A stretch of 64,000 bases of DNA from Pseudomonas neustonica (GTDB lineage: Bacteria > Pseudomonadota > Gammaproteobacteria > Pseudomonadales > Pseudomonadaceae): NCBI RefSeq assembly GCF_003797945.1, contig NZ_RKKU01000001.1, positions 1 through 64,000 of the forward strand, given 5' to 3'. Below the pieces are notes generated by a model. It had not been told where the DNA came from and made no database searches. It saw only the letters and a program-made list of their open reading frames with translations. How positions within the stretch are numbered: position 1 is the stretch's first letter; the number at the start of each line of letters is the position of its first letter. Of this stretch, positions 17,080-26,874 are shown in pieces. The position numbers and the translations under genes are program-made.

Positions 17080-18420
17080 TCAGACGATGCCCTGTGCAAG
17101 CATGGCATCCGCCACCTTGACGAAGCCGGCAATATTGGCGCCTTTGACGTAATTGATGAAGCCTTCCTCATCCTTTCCGTAGTGACTGCAGGCATTATGG
17201 ATGGACTCCATGATCTCGTGAAGCTTCTGGTCAACTTCCTCTTCGGTCCACGACAGGCGCATGGCATTTTGACTCATTTCCAGCCCGCTTACTGCGACAC
17301 CGCCAGCGTTGGCCGCTTTGCCTGGCGCATAGAGGGTTTTGTGTTCGAGAAATAGGTCAGCGGCAGCCAGAGTGCAGGGCATGTTAGCTCCCTCGGCGAC
17401 GGCTATGCAGCCATTGTCGATCAGCTTGCGCGCATCGTCTTCGTCCAGTTCATTCTGCGTTGCGCAGGGTAAAGCAAGGTCACAGGACAGGTGCCATGGT
17501 GTGCTGTTGGCAATGAACTGCACGCCGGGCTGGCCATCAAGCGCTTCCAGTCGGCCGCGCTCCTGGTTCTTGAGCTTCACGACCTTTTTCCACGTCGCTT
17601 CGTCAAGACCATCGGCGAAGTGTAAGGTGCCGCCTGAGTCGGACAAGGAGAGGACCAAACCGCCAAGCTGAATAACCTTGAGTGCCGCGTACTGAGCGAC
17701 ATTGCCGGCACCTGAGATGACGACGCGCAGCCCATCAAGGCTTTTATCGCGGGATTTAAGCATCTGTTCGGCAAAGTAAACACAGCCAAAACCGGTGGCT
17801 TCGGGGCGCATTAGGCTACCGCCATAGGTTTGGCCTTTGCCGGTGAGCACCGAGGTGAATTCATTACGCATACGCTTGTATTGGCCGTACATATAGCCGA
17901 CTTCCCGCGCACCAACACCGATATCGCCTGCTGGTATATCCAGATTAGCTCCGATGTGGCGTGATAGTTCCGTCATGAATGACTGACAAAAGCGCATGAC
18001 CTCGCTATCGCTTTTACCTTTTGGGTCGAAATCGGAGCCGCCCTTACCACCGCCCATGGGTAAGGTAGTCAGGGCATTTTTGAATACCTGCTCGAAGGCC
18101 AGAAACTTGAGTACACCCAGGTTTACTGAAGGGTGAAAGCGCAAGCCGCCCTTGTAGGGGCCGATGGCGCTATTCATCTGTACTCGATAGCCACGATTGA
18201 CATGCACCTTGCCCTGATCATCGGTCCAGGGTACACGAAAGGTAATGGAGCGTTCCGGTTCGAGCAGGCGTTCCAGAATGCCCTGACTGAGGTACGCTGG
18301 ATTGTCTTGCAGAAACGGCCAAAGACTGGTCAGAACTTCTTCCGCTGCCTGTTGGAACTCAGGTTGATCCGGATCTTTTTTTCGAATGCTGGCAAGGTAG
18401 GAAGAGAGCGTGTCGGTCAT
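17080..18420 (-). CDS. gdhA: NADP-specific glutamate dehydrogenase
   Basis: GdhA makes glutamate from 2-oxoglutarate and ammonia with NADPH. The 446 residues have the hexameric enzyme's signature PMGGGKGGSDFDPKG with catalytic Lys126, the substrate region GYRVQMNSAIGPYKGGLRFHP (from about 77), and a Rossmann fold (VVISGAGNVAQYAA). The length is that of the small GdhA class, not the 180-kDa NAD enzyme. A GTG at 18432 is an alternative start. Upstream are an inverted repeat AAAATAG/CTATTTT (18488-18494, 18534-18540) and a direct repeat ATAGTGC (18491, 18528), possibly an operator. Confidence 0.95.
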   Translation of the reverse strand: MTDTLSSYLASIRKKDPDQPEFQQAAEEVLTSLWPFLQDNPAYLSQGILERLLEPERSITFRVPWTDDQGKVHVNRGYRVQMNSAIGPYKGGLRFHPSVNLGVLKFLAFEQVFKNALTTLPMGGGKGGSDFDPKGKSDSEVMRFCQSFMTELSRHIGANLDIPAGDIGVGAREVGYMYGQYKRMRNEFTSVLTGKGQTYGGSLMRPEATGFGCVYFAEQMLKSRDKSLDGLRVVISGAGNVAQYAALKVIQLGGLVLSLSDSGGTLHFADGLDEATWKKVVKLKNQERGRLEALDGQPGVQFIANSTPWHLSCDLALPCATQNELDEDDARKLIDNGCIAVAEGANMPCTLAAADLFLEHKTLYAPGKAANAGGVAVSGLEMSQNAMRLSWTEEEVDQKLHEIMESIHNACSHYGKDEEGFINYVKGANIAGFVKVADAMLAQGIV

Positions 18421-18487
18421 GGTCGGGGTCACTTATCTGTAAGAGTTTGACGAAACCGTGACACTTTATCAGGATGATCTGCGCTCT

Positions 18488-18540
18488 AAAATAGTGCATT
18501 TCATCATCGGGGTAATGTTTTGGCAGGATAGTGCTATTTT
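18488..18540. promoter_or_regulatory. Inverted and direct repeats upstream of gdhA
   Basis: AAAATAG (18488-18494) and CTATTTT (18534-18540) are exact inverted repeats, and ATAGTGC occurs twice, 37 bases apart, overlapping them. Being 68-120 bases before gdhA, they could bind a nitrogen or carbon regulator, but the motif matches none that I recognise. Confidence 0.3.
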
Positions 18541-18586
18541 GCTGATTTTATTATTTTTTTGTTTCTATTTGTGTTTTTTTAACGCA

Positions 18587-18611
18587 ATGACGCACCTTAT
18601 CGGTGCGTCAT
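18587..18611. terminator. Perfect 10-base hairpin downstream of ettA
   Basis: ATGACGCACC / GGTGCGTCAT with a 5-base loop lies 40 bases beyond the ettA stop codon and before gdhA's upstream region. There is no U-run in the ettA direction, so it may terminate weakly or protect the 3' end. Confidence 0.5.
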
Positions 18612-18650
18612 CTGTGCTGCGCTAGTAGCCGGCATAAACCGGGAGTCGGC

Positions 18651-20315
18651 TCAGGCCAGCTTCTTGTAACGGACTCGGTGTGGTTGCGAGGCCGCATCGC
18701 CCAGGCGCTTTTTGCGATCGGCTTCATACTCGGTGTAGTTACCGTCGAAGAAGACGACCTGCGAATCATCTTCATAGGCGAGGATGTGGGTCGCGATACG
18801 GTCAAGGAACCAGCGATCGTGCGAAATCACAATGGCTGAGCCAGGGAAGTCGAGCAGCGCTTCTTCCAACGCACGCAGGGTTTCCACGTCCAGATCGTTT
18901 GAAGGTTCGTCGAGCAGCAGTACGTTGGCACCGCGCTTGAGCGTCAGCGCCAGATGCAGACGGCCACGCTCACCACCGGAAAGGTCCTTGACGAACTTTT
19001 GCTGATCAGATCCCTTGAAGTTGAAGCGCCCCACGTACCCGCGTGAGGGAACCTCGTAGTTGCCCACTTTGATCATGTCGAAGCCGTCTGAAACCTGCTC
19101 CCATACGGTTTTGTTACCGTCGAGATCATCGCGACTCTGATCGACGCTGGCGATCTCTACTGTTTCGCCGATATCAATGCTGCCTCCGTCCGGCTGCTCT
19201 TTACCGGTGATCATCCGAAACAGGGTTGATTTGCCCGCGCCGTTACCACCGATAACACCCACGATAGCGCCTTTGGGTACGCTGAACGACAGGTTATCGA
19301 TCAGTACGCGTTCGCCATAGCCCTTGTTGACGCCATTGAAGTCAATAACCTTGTCACCCAAACGCGGGCCAGCCGGGATATAGATTTCGTTGGTTTCGCT
19401 GCGTTTCTGGAATTCTTGCGACTGCAGTTCTTCAAAGCGCTGCAAGCGTGCCTTGGATTTGGACTGGCGGCCCTTGGCGCCCTGGCGTACCCATTCCAGC
19501 TCGGCTTTCATCGCCTTGGCGTGCGAGGCTTCCTGCTTGGCTTCAGTATTTAAACGCGCAGCCTTGGATTCCAGCCACTGTGAGTAGTTGCCTTCAAAGG
19601 GAATGCCTTGGCCACGGTCCAGTTCGAGAATCCAGCCAGCCACGTTATCCAGGAAGTAGCGGTCGTGCGTAATAGCAACCACAGTGCCCGGAAAGTTGTG
19701 CAGGAACTGCTCCAGCCACGCAACTGAATCGGCGTCCAGGTGGTTGGTTGGTTCGTCGAGGAGCAGCATGTCAGGCGCTGAGAGCAGCAGACGGCAGAGC
19801 GCAACGCGGCGTTTCTCACCGCCGGACAGATGGCCGATGGTGGCATCCCACGGCGGTAGACGCAGGGCGTCGGCAGCGACTTCCAGCTGGCGCTCGAGGT
19901 TGTGACCGTCGGCGGCCTGCAGGATCGCTTCCAGTTTGCCTTGTTCAGCCGCCAGCGCATCGAAATCGGCATCGGGTTCGGCATAGGCGGCATAGACTTC
20001 ATCCAGACGCGCCTGCGCTGCCTTGACCTCGCCTACCGCCTCTTCGACGATGTCACGTACGGTCTTATCAGCATCAAGTTGTGGTTCCTGTGGCAGATAA
20101 CCTACCTTGATACCCGGCATTGGGCGGGCTTCGCCTTCGATCTCGGTGTCCACGCCTGCCATGATGCGCAGCAGGGTGGATTTACCTGCACCGTTGAGGC
20201 CCAATACGCCGATTTTGGCGCCGGGGAAGAAGGACAAGGAAATATCTTTCAGAATCTGACGCTTCGGGGGGACGACTTTGCCAACCCGATGCATGCTATA
20301 AACATATTGAGCCAT
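18651..20315 (-). CDS. ettA: Energy-dependent translational throttle protein EttA
   Basis: EttA is an ABC-F ATPase that binds the ribosomal E site and gates the first elongation steps according to ATP/ADP level. The 554 residues hold two ABC modules with Walker A loops GLNGAGKST and GGNGAGKST, both LSGGE signatures, and the linker with the EttA-type arm. There are no membrane segments. The frame extends to 20423, but the ATG at 20315 starts MAQYVYSMHRVGKVVPPKR, the conserved EttA N-terminus, and gives the family length (about 555). It is divergent from the MorA-like gene. Confidence 0.95.
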   Translation of the reverse strand: MAQYVYSMHRVGKVVPPKRQILKDISLSFFPGAKIGVLGLNGAGKSTLLRIMAGVDTEIEGEARPMPGIKVGYLPQEPQLDADKTVRDIVEEAVGEVKAAQARLDEVYAAYAEPDADFDALAAEQGKLEAILQAADGHNLERQLEVAADALRLPPWDATIGHLSGGEKRRVALCRLLLSAPDMLLLDEPTNHLDADSVAWLEQFLHNFPGTVVAITHDRYFLDNVAGWILELDRGQGIPFEGNYSQWLESKAARLNTEAKQEASHAKAMKAELEWVRQGAKGRQSKSKARLQRFEELQSQEFQKRSETNEIYIPAGPRLGDKVIDFNGVNKGYGERVLIDNLSFSVPKGAIVGVIGGNGAGKSTLFRMITGKEQPDGGSIDIGETVEIASVDQSRDDLDGNKTVWEQVSDGFDMIKVGNYEVPSRGYVGRFNFKGSDQQKFVKDLSGGERGRLHLALTLKRGANVLLLDEPSNDLDVETLRALEEALLDFPGSAIVISHDRWFLDRIATHILAYEDDSQVVFFDGNYTEYEADRKKRLGDAASQPHRVRYKKLA

Positions 20316-20530
20316 GGGGGTAGAACCTGTTGAATGGGGGGTATTGATAGATTCATCATGCAGCTGCTTGGCTGTCATGTCGAAATTGCAGGCAAGGCTA
20401 GCCCAACTGGCCTTTAAGGGCAAACGTCTGCAGCTTATGCCTTGCGCTCGCGGTGATATTGAACATTACTGTTTGGGTCTGGTTGTAGCAATAAAGGGTG
20501 GTGAGTCTTGTTCGTACGGCTATTTGATAA

Positions 20531-23500
20531 GTGAGCACATTGAATAATAAGAATAGTGAAACGCAATGGCCTGTCGAAGATAACGGCTTTGACGCCATAC
20601 AAACCCATTCCATGCGAGTTGGCTATTTTATAGTGGCCGTTGCCTGTGTGCTGGTTCTGGTACTCCTGGCCTGGCAGTCCTGGTTTGACTACGTTGCTAT
20701 CAAGCGCCAACACCAGGTACAGGTAGAAGAAAGTGTCTGGCTTACCGCTGACCAGATGGCGCTTAATATTGGGGTTACCTCCATTGCGCTTGCTCGCGTG
20801 CTGGATTTTCAGGCGCCGGAGCAAAACGCCGGCTCTCGCCTGCTGGTGCAAGATCTGCTGCCGGGGATTGTCAGTGTACGCCAGGTGGATTTGAATCGAG
20901 TTTCGCCCGATGAATCGGCGCCATGGCGGCAAACGGCACATCGGCTCGAATTAAGCGGTGAGCGTTTTGGTCTGGACTCGGATCCAGTACGCAACGAGCT
21001 TTTCTGGACGCTGGCCAGCGCGCAGCCAGATCGTTACTGGGTATTGACCCTTGATGGGCGCGCGTTGGCCTCGCTGGTGTCGGCGCGAGCGGCGCAAGGT
21101 TATGTTTGGCTGCTTGAAGATGTCGGTCGCAGTCGGGTACTGGCCCGGCAGATGGATGACCTTTTGGTTTATTCAGGCAATGCGCCGATGTCAGCGCAAG
21201 AGCGCGATCGGGTCGTGGTTAGTGCGCCGGTAGAAGGTACGCTTTGGCAAGTTCGTGGTCTGGTGGACGCGGATTACTACCATCGCCAGTTAGGGCCATT
21301 ATTGCTGCAACGCATCTTGTTGCTATTCGGATCACTGCTGGTTTTGATGGCGGTACTTTGGCTATTGATGCGACAGGCTCGCGCTAATCGACGGTTACGG
21401 GTCAGTCGGGCGGAATCCTTTCGGCATATGCAAGACAGTGAGCGCCGCTATCTGGACGTATTTCAAGGCGCCGATATGGCGCTTTGTTTGATAGATCTTT
21501 CCGAACTCAAGTCATTCATTATGCGCCACGGCCTGCATGATCAGGCGGCCCTTGATCGTTGGCTGTTAGAGCACCCTCAGCAGCACTCAGAGCTGCTGGC
21601 CAGCATGCACCTGCTGGAAGCCAACCCGGTTGCGCTGAATTTGTTGCAAGTTAGCTCGGTGGACAAACTTGTGGGTATTCTGCGCGGGGAGCAGCACTTG
21701 CGTATGGGCGGCGCGCGCTACCGTCTGGTATTGGCGTTGGTCAACGGCGATGCGCGCGTGGAGCTGGAAACGCCCATGGTAGGCGCCGACGGCAAGCTGC
21801 GCTATTTATGGGTGGTGGTGCGTCTGCCGCGAGAGATTGATGAGCTGCACGCGGTGACCTTGAGCTTCACTGATCTGACTGAGCGTCGGCGCATTGAGGT
21901 GGCAATGCGCGAGAGAGAGCAGTTTTGGGCTTCCGTTGTGGAGGCTTTGCCTGACCTGGTGTTTATTCGTGATGTACGCAAAATGGGTGCGGATGAATTC
22001 TTCTTCAGTAACCGCTCCCTGGCTTCTATCCTCGGTTACAGCGCGGATGAAGAAGTGGCCATGGGTGACAGTTATCGTAATAGTCTGCTGCATCCGGATG
22101 ACTTGGAATACATGCAGGTCAATCGTCGGCTGCAATTGGTCTTGCCGGACAACCGCGTGCTTGAATGGCGAGTACGTTGGCGGCACAAGGAGACTGGCTG
22201 GCGCTGGTTCAGTATTCGCTCCAGGGTCTTCAAACGAGCAAATGATGGCCGAGTAGAGCAGGTTATCGGTTTTGTTCGGGATGCTCATTCGCAGACGTTG
22301 GAACGTGAGAAAATCCAGCGTTCCGAGGCGCGCTATCGATTAATGGCGGAAAATGTCAGTGACATCGTCTGGTCCACAGATAGTGAGTTTCAGCCCGATT
22401 TTGTCAGCCCTTCTGTAGAGCATGTGCTGGGCTACAGTGCGGAGCATTTGCTGGCCGTGGGCCCGGAAGAAGTAGTGGTAGGTGATCGCTATCTCGACTT
22501 TATGCATGAGCTGGTTGATGAAATCAGGCCACAGGTTTACAGCGTAGAGAAAGCTAAAGCTCTGCGCGAACAGGGCTTTAGGCGCCAAATTATAGGCGAT
22601 GCTATCAAGGCTGATGGGCGTAAGTGTCCGCTGGAAACCCGGGTGTCGTTGATGTGGAATGAGCAGGGCCGCTTCCTTGGTTTGCTCGGCGTGGCACGTG
22701 ACATTACCGAGCAACGACGCACCGAAAACCGTCTGCGTATGGCCGCTACCGTGTTTGAAAATACCACGGGCGCCGTACTGGTGACGGACCCGGCGGGCTA
22801 TATTGTGCAGGTCAACGAGAACCTGACACGTATAACCGGGTACAGCGACGAAGACATCGTTGACCAGCTACCTGCGGTACTCACCGCGCGCCTCCATGAA
22901 AAGCATTTCTATATCAATATCATGTCTTCCTTGCAGGAGGATGGCCGCTGGGAGGGCGAAATTTGGCTGCAGCGTAAAGATGGCGATGCTTTCCTCTGCT
23001 GGGCCGGTGTCACGGCAGTGCAGGATAGCGACGGTGACCTGGTCAGCTATGTCTGCTTTTTTGTCGATATAAGCGAGCGTAAAGCATCTGAGGCACGCAT
23101 TCAGAGCCTCGCCTATTACGATGTGCTAACCGGTTTACCTAATCGAACGCTCTTTCAGGATCGTTTGCAGGCAGCGCTTCCGCTTGCGTTCAGGCGATCT
23201 GAATGGGTTGCAATTCTATTTCTCGACCTTGACCGGTTCAAACCCATCAATGACAGCTTGGGCCATGCCGCGGGTGATACGGTACTTAAAGAAGTGGCCA
23301 TGCGTCTGCGCGACTGTGTACGCGAGAGCGATACGGTTGCGCGCATGGGCGGGGACGAGTTCACCATACTGCTTACAGGTCTGGCTGATCGTGAGGCCGC
23401 ACTAGCTGCCTGTATGCATGTCGCAGAGAAGGTGCTCCTGGCGCTGGGGCCAGCATTTGTGCTGCAAGAGCGCGATTTCTTCGTTAGCGCCAGTATCGGT

Positions 23501-24409
23501 ATTGCGCTTGCGCCGCAGGATGCCGACGAAGGTAGCGTGTTGTTAAAAAATGCCGACACTGCCATGTACCACGCCAAGGCAATGGGTAAGGACACTTTCC
23601 AGTTCTACGAGAGCGAGATGAATGCGCGTGCGCTTGAGCGCCTAGGCTTGGAGAATGATCTACGCCGCGCGATACAGGATCATGCCTTTTATCTGGTGTA
23701 TCAGCCGCAGTTCAGCTGCAGCGATGGATCGCTCACTGGAGCAGAGGTATTGTTGCGCTGGAATGACCCGGTGCGCGGCCATGTCTCGCCCGCCGAATTT
23801 ATTCCGGTAGCCGAAGAGCTCGGTTTGATTCGTGTGTTGGGAGAGTGGGTGCTTGATCAAGCCTGCCAGCAGCTGGCAACGTGGCGTGCCAATGGCTTTA
23901 CCGTGCCTCGGTTAGCGGTGAACTTATCAGCAATGCAATTTGATGATGGGCAGTTGGTGGAGCAGATTTCCGCTATTCTGGAACGCTACGAATTGCCGCC
24001 CCAGGTGCTGGAGCTGGAGTTGACCGAGAGTATTCTACTGCGCAACCGTGATCTGACCATGAGCGCGTTGAACCGCCTCAAGGAAAAAGGGGTGCATATT
24101 GCTATCGACGACTTTGGGACGGGCTATTCGGCACTTAATTACCTCAAGGATTTTCCGATAGACACGCTTAAAATTGACCGTGGCTTTATTCAGGCAATGC
24201 GGCCGCATAGTCGAGATGCTCGCTTGGCCGAGGCCATCGTCGCTTTGGGGCGTAGCTTGCAACTAAGGGTTATTGCGGAAGGCATTGAGACCGAAGAGCA
24301 GTTCAGTCTGGTCCGTAGTTTTGGCTGCGATGAAGTACAGGGGTTTCATATGGGACGCCCGGTTGAGGCGCAGGTATTCGAGAGTCGTTGGTTAATACCT
24401 CTTGAATGA
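20531..24409 (+). CDS. morA: MorA-like membrane PAS-GGDEF-EAL c-di-GMP enzyme
   Basis: A 1292-residue inner-membrane sensor: TM1 (about 30-52), an extracytoplasmic region, TM2 (about 256-280), PAS-type modules (about 310, 463, 603 and 737 onward), GGDEF (about 861-1030) and EAL (about 1045-1285). The cyclase motif GGDEF is intact at 940-944. The phosphodiesterase motif reads E1072-V-L-L-R, fitting ExLxR, and the DDFG, LKIDRGF and EGIET residues are kept, so both activities are plausible. The place beside glyA and the architecture match P. aeruginosa MorA (PA4601), which controls motility and biofilm. The start is uncertain: GTG at 20531 has no clear ribosome-binding site. Confidence 0.78.
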   Translation: MSTLNNKNSETQWPVEDNGFDAIQTHSMRVGYFIVAVACVLVLVLLAWQSWFDYVAIKRQHQVQVEESVWLTADQMALNIGVTSIALARVLDFQAPEQNAGSRLLVQDLLPGIVSVRQVDLNRVSPDESAPWRQTAHRLELSGERFGLDSDPVRNELFWTLASAQPDRYWVLTLDGRALASLVSARAAQGYVWLLEDVGRSRVLARQMDDLLVYSGNAPMSAQERDRVVVSAPVEGTLWQVRGLVDADYYHRQLGPLLLQRILLLFGSLLVLMAVLWLLMRQARANRRLRVSRAESFRHMQDSERRYLDVFQGADMALCLIDLSELKSFIMRHGLHDQAALDRWLLEHPQQHSELLASMHLLEANPVALNLLQVSSVDKLVGILRGEQHLRMGGARYRLVLALVNGDARVELETPMVGADGKLRYLWVVVRLPREIDELHAVTLSFTDLTERRRIEVAMREREQFWASVVEALPDLVFIRDVRKMGADEFFFSNRSLASILGYSADEEVAMGDSYRNSLLHPDDLEYMQVNRRLQLVLPDNRVLEWRVRWRHKETGWRWFSIRSRVFKRANDGRVEQVIGFVRDAHSQTLEREKIQRSEARYRLMAENVSDIVWSTDSEFQPDFVSPSVEHVLGYSAEHLLAVGPEEVVVGDRYLDFMHELVDEIRPQVYSVEKAKALREQGFRRQIIGDAIKADGRKCPLETRVSLMWNEQGRFLGLLGVARDITEQRRTENRLRMAATVFENTTGAVLVTDPAGYIVQVNENLTRITGYSDEDIVDQLPAVLTARLHEKHFYINIMSSLQEDGRWEGEIWLQRKDGDAFLCWAGVTAVQDSDGDLVSYVCFFVDISERKASEARIQSLAYYDVLTGLPNRTLFQDRLQAALPLAFRRSEWVAILFLDLDRFKPINDSLGHAAGDTVLKEVAMRLRDCVRESDTVARMGGDEFTILLTGLADREAALAACMHVAEKVLLALGPAFVLQERDFFVSASIGIALAPQDADEGSVLLKNADTAMYHAKAMGKDTFQFYESEMNARALERLGLENDLRRAIQDHAFYLVYQPQFSCSDGSLTGAEVLLRWNDPVRGHVSPAEFIPVAEELGLIRVLGEWVLDQACQQLATWRANGFTVPRLAVNLSAMQFDDGQLVEQISAILERYELPPQVLELELTESILLRNRDLTMSALNRLKEKGVHIAIDDFGTGYSALNYLKDFPIDTLKIDRGFIQAMRPHSRDARLAEAIVALGRSLQLRVIAEGIETEEQFSLVRSFGCDEVQGFHMGRPVEAQVFESRWLIPLE

Positions 24410-24514
24410 GTGCTTTTTGCTTACGCCTGAATGCTTTTCAAGTGCCAGTTGCCTTGGCATGCGTTAAAATGCGCGCCTCTTTTGTTTTTGAACGACCTAG
24501 CAGGGGGCCGTTAC

Positions 24515-25771
24515 ATGTTCAGCCGTTCTAACGATATAGCCACATACGATGCCGATCTGTGGGCTGCAATGCAGCACGAAGCCGTGCGTCAGGAAGATCA
24601 CATCGAACTGATTGCCTCGGAAAACTACACCAGTCCGGCAATCATGCAGGCGCAGGGCTCAGTCCTGACCAACAAGTACGCCGAAGGTTATCCGGGTAAG
24701 CGCTACTACGGCGGTTGCGAGTATGTCGACGTGGCGGAACAGCTGGCCATTGATCGCGCCAAGGCGCTGTTCGGTGCAGATTACGCCAACGTTCAACCAC
24801 ACGCCGGTTCACAAGCCAACTCGGCCGTATTCCAGGCATTGTTGACGCCGGGTGATACCGTGCTGGGTATGAGTCTGGCGCATGGCGGTCACCTGACCCA
24901 TGGTGCAACGGTTAACTTTTCCGGCAAGCATTACAATGCAGTGCAGTATGGCATCAATACCGAAACCGGTCTGATTGATTATGACGAGGTTGAGGCGCTG
25001 GCGCTTGAGCATAAGCCGAAGATGATCATTGCCGGCTTCTCCGCCTATTCTCAGGTGCTGGATTTTGCCCGTTTCCGTGAGATCGCCGACAAGGTAGGTG
25101 CCTACCTCTTCGTCGATATGGCCCACGTTGCAGGTTTGGTCGCAGCGGGTGTTTACCCTAACCCGATACCCTTCGCGGATGTGGTTACTACCACTACGCA
25201 CAAGACGCTGCGCGGCCCGCGTGGTGGCCTTATTCTGGCTCGCGCCAATGAAGCGCTGGAGAAGAAACTGAACTCCGCAGTCTTCCCCGGCGGTCAGGGT
25301 GGTCCATTGATGCATGTAATCGCGGCCAAGGCGATCTGCTTCAAGGAGGCTATGAGCCCCGAGTTCAAGACCTACCAGCAGCAGGTGGTGAAAAACGCCA
25401 AGGCAATGGCTGGGGTGTTTGTCGAACGTGGCTATGACGTTGTGTCGGGTGGTACCGAGAACCATTTGTTCCTGCTGTCGTTGATCAAGCAGGACATCAC
25501 CGGTAAGGACGCCGATGCGGCACTGGGTCGGGCGTTTATTACGGTTAACAAGAATGCCGTACCGAATGACCCGCGCTCGCCATTTGTGACCTCCGGTCTG
25601 CGTATCGGTACACCGGCGGTGACTACGCGCGGTTTTGTTGAGGCAGATTGTCAGTCTCTGGCTGGCTGGATCTGCGACATCCTCGACAATATGGGTGATG
25701 AGGCAGTAGTAGATCGCGTACGTGATCAGGTGAAGCAAATCTGTGCACGTCTGCCGGTCTACGGTGACTAA
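24515..25771 (+). CDS. glyA: Serine hydroxymethyltransferase
   Basis: GlyA interconverts serine and glycine with tetrahydrofolate and feeds one-carbon metabolism. The 418-residue PLP enzyme has the cofactor lysine Lys230 in [16 protein letters not shown], the N-terminal [11 protein letters not shown] and the [13 protein letters not shown] substrate loop. The frame opens at 24431, but the ATG at 24515 gives the standard N-terminus and has AGGGGG upstream. A strong intrinsic terminator follows, so it is probably a single-gene unit. Pseudomonads often carry several glyA copies. Confidence 0.96.
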   Translation: MFSRSNDIATYDADLWAAMQHEAVRQEDHIELIASENYTSPAIMQAQGSVLTNKYAEGYPGKRYYGGCEYVDVAEQLAIDRAKALFGADYANVQPHAGSQANSAVFQALLTPGDTVLGMSLAHGGHLTHGATVNFSGKHYNAVQYGINTETGLIDYDEVEALALEHKPKMIIAGFSAYSQVLDFARFREIADKVGAYLFVDMAHVAGLVAAGVYPNPIPFADVVTTTTHKTLRGPRGGLILARANEALEKKLNSAVFPGGQGGPLMHVIAAKAICFKEAMSPEFKTYQQQVVKNAKAMAGVFVERGYDVVSGGTENHLFLLSLIKQDITGKDADAALGRAFITVNKNAVPNDPRSPFVTSGLRIGTPAVTTRGFVEADCQSLAGWICDILDNMGDEAVVDRVRDQVKQICARLPVYGD

Positions 25772-25786
25772 GCGTTTAGCGCTGAT

Positions 25787-25824
25787 AAAAGCCCCTCCCG
25801 ACTTTGGTCGCGGGGGGCTTTTTT
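25787..25824 (+). terminator. Intrinsic terminator of glyA
   Basis: AAAAGCCCC pairs with GGGGCTTTT, with further CCCGAC/GTCgCGGG pairing inside, and ends in TTTTTT. It lies 16 bases after the glyA stop codon. Confidence 0.9.
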
Positions 25825-25972
25825 GTGGGTAGTCGCCAAGGTTATGGTATCGGTGTAAAATTGACGTTATTTTTATGACGATAATGTTTCTATGTCGGTC
25901 AGTTGGCAGCTAAAGAGCTGGCTGGTAGTGCGTTGGCGTCGGTCTGAATGGGGAAGCAATGAGAACGGACTC

Positions 25973-26746
25973 ATGAGGCATCTGGCCTACTTGGTAACTG
26001 CCCTGCTAATGCTGTTTGCAGACCTGAGTGCGGCGTTGGCGCAGCAGGAGGTGGAGCCTGTTTCTGTGCAGGCACCGGCGGTGCTGAAAGTAGCGATCAT
26101 GAATTTCCCCGGTTACTCCGAGGTAGATAGCGAAGGCAATGCGGTTGGTCGTACTGTCACTCTGGTGGATAAACTGCTGCGGCAAGCTGGCTTTGCCTAT
26201 GAGGTGCGCATTCTTCCGCCTGCACGGATTTGGAGGGGGTTGGAGGATGGCAGCGTGCAGTTATGGCCTGGCATCGTTAACAAACCGGGGCTTGAAGCAT
26301 CGACCTTGCTTGCTCGCCGCACGTTGGGGGTGGTGGGGATCAACCTCTATTACCCACCCGGCAGCCCGCGGCCGCAATGGCCGGATGATCTTCAGGGTAA
26401 ACGGGTAATTCTGATAACCAATTACACCTACACTTCGCAGCTGATGCGGGTGCTGGATGACCCTTCGCTGGATATCACCTTTCTCCTGGGTAGCTCGCAT
26501 TTGGGTGCTGTACGCATGTTGCTGCGTGGCCGAGGAGATTATTTGCTGGACTATCGCGCGCAGGTAGATTCGGCTGCCGCGACCCTGCATATAGAGCCTT
26601 TGCCCCACCTGAAAGTGTCGGAACAGCCGATGCGCTTTGTGGTTTCGAGACGCACGCCGGGAGCCAGTGATGTTGTGCGTGCGCTGGATGCTGCCTATGA
26701 TCAATTGGAGTCGCAAGGAGTGGAGCTTGATGTAACCCGGCAATAA
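25973..26746 (+). CDS. Periplasmic solute-binding-like protein (SBP_bac_3 type)
   Basis: This protein has a signal peptide (MRHLAYLVTALLMLF... with a likely cut after ALA, about residue 23) and then about 230 residues resembling family 3 extracellular solute-binding proteins: GRTVTLVDKLLRQAGFAYEVRILPPARIWRGLEDG and the DLQGKRVILITNYTY hinge region. There is no adjacent permease or ATPase, so it is an orphan, as many such proteins are in pseudomonads, and may act in sensing. The frame extends to an ATG at 25892, but the signal peptide fits the ATG at 25973. The ligand is unknown. Confidence 0.7.
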   Translation: MRHLAYLVTALLMLFADLSAALAQQEVEPVSVQAPAVLKVAIMNFPGYSEVDSEGNAVGRTVTLVDKLLRQAGFAYEVRILPPARIWRGLEDGSVQLWPGIVNKPGLEASTLLARRTLGVVGINLYYPPGSPRPQWPDDLQGKRVILITNYTYTSQLMRVLDDPSLDITFLLGSSHLGAVRMLLRGRGDYLLDYRAQVDSAAATLHIEPLPHLKVSEQPMRFVVSRRTPGASDVVRALDAAYDQLESQGVELDVTRQ

Positions 26747-26874
26747 CCTATAGCGCTGATGAATGATGCTTGCGTACCATTATCGTGATGGGTTGAGTAA
26801 AGCAGGGTTGGTATATTGGTTGTTGCTGCCGGTCTATTTGGGCGGGATGTATTTTATTAATGGAAGGGATTTCG

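Noticed and set aside
24809..25738. 309-codon open frame antisense to glyA
   Set aside because: It lies wholly inside a certain gene on the other strand, has no family features or ribosome site, and reflects codon bias.
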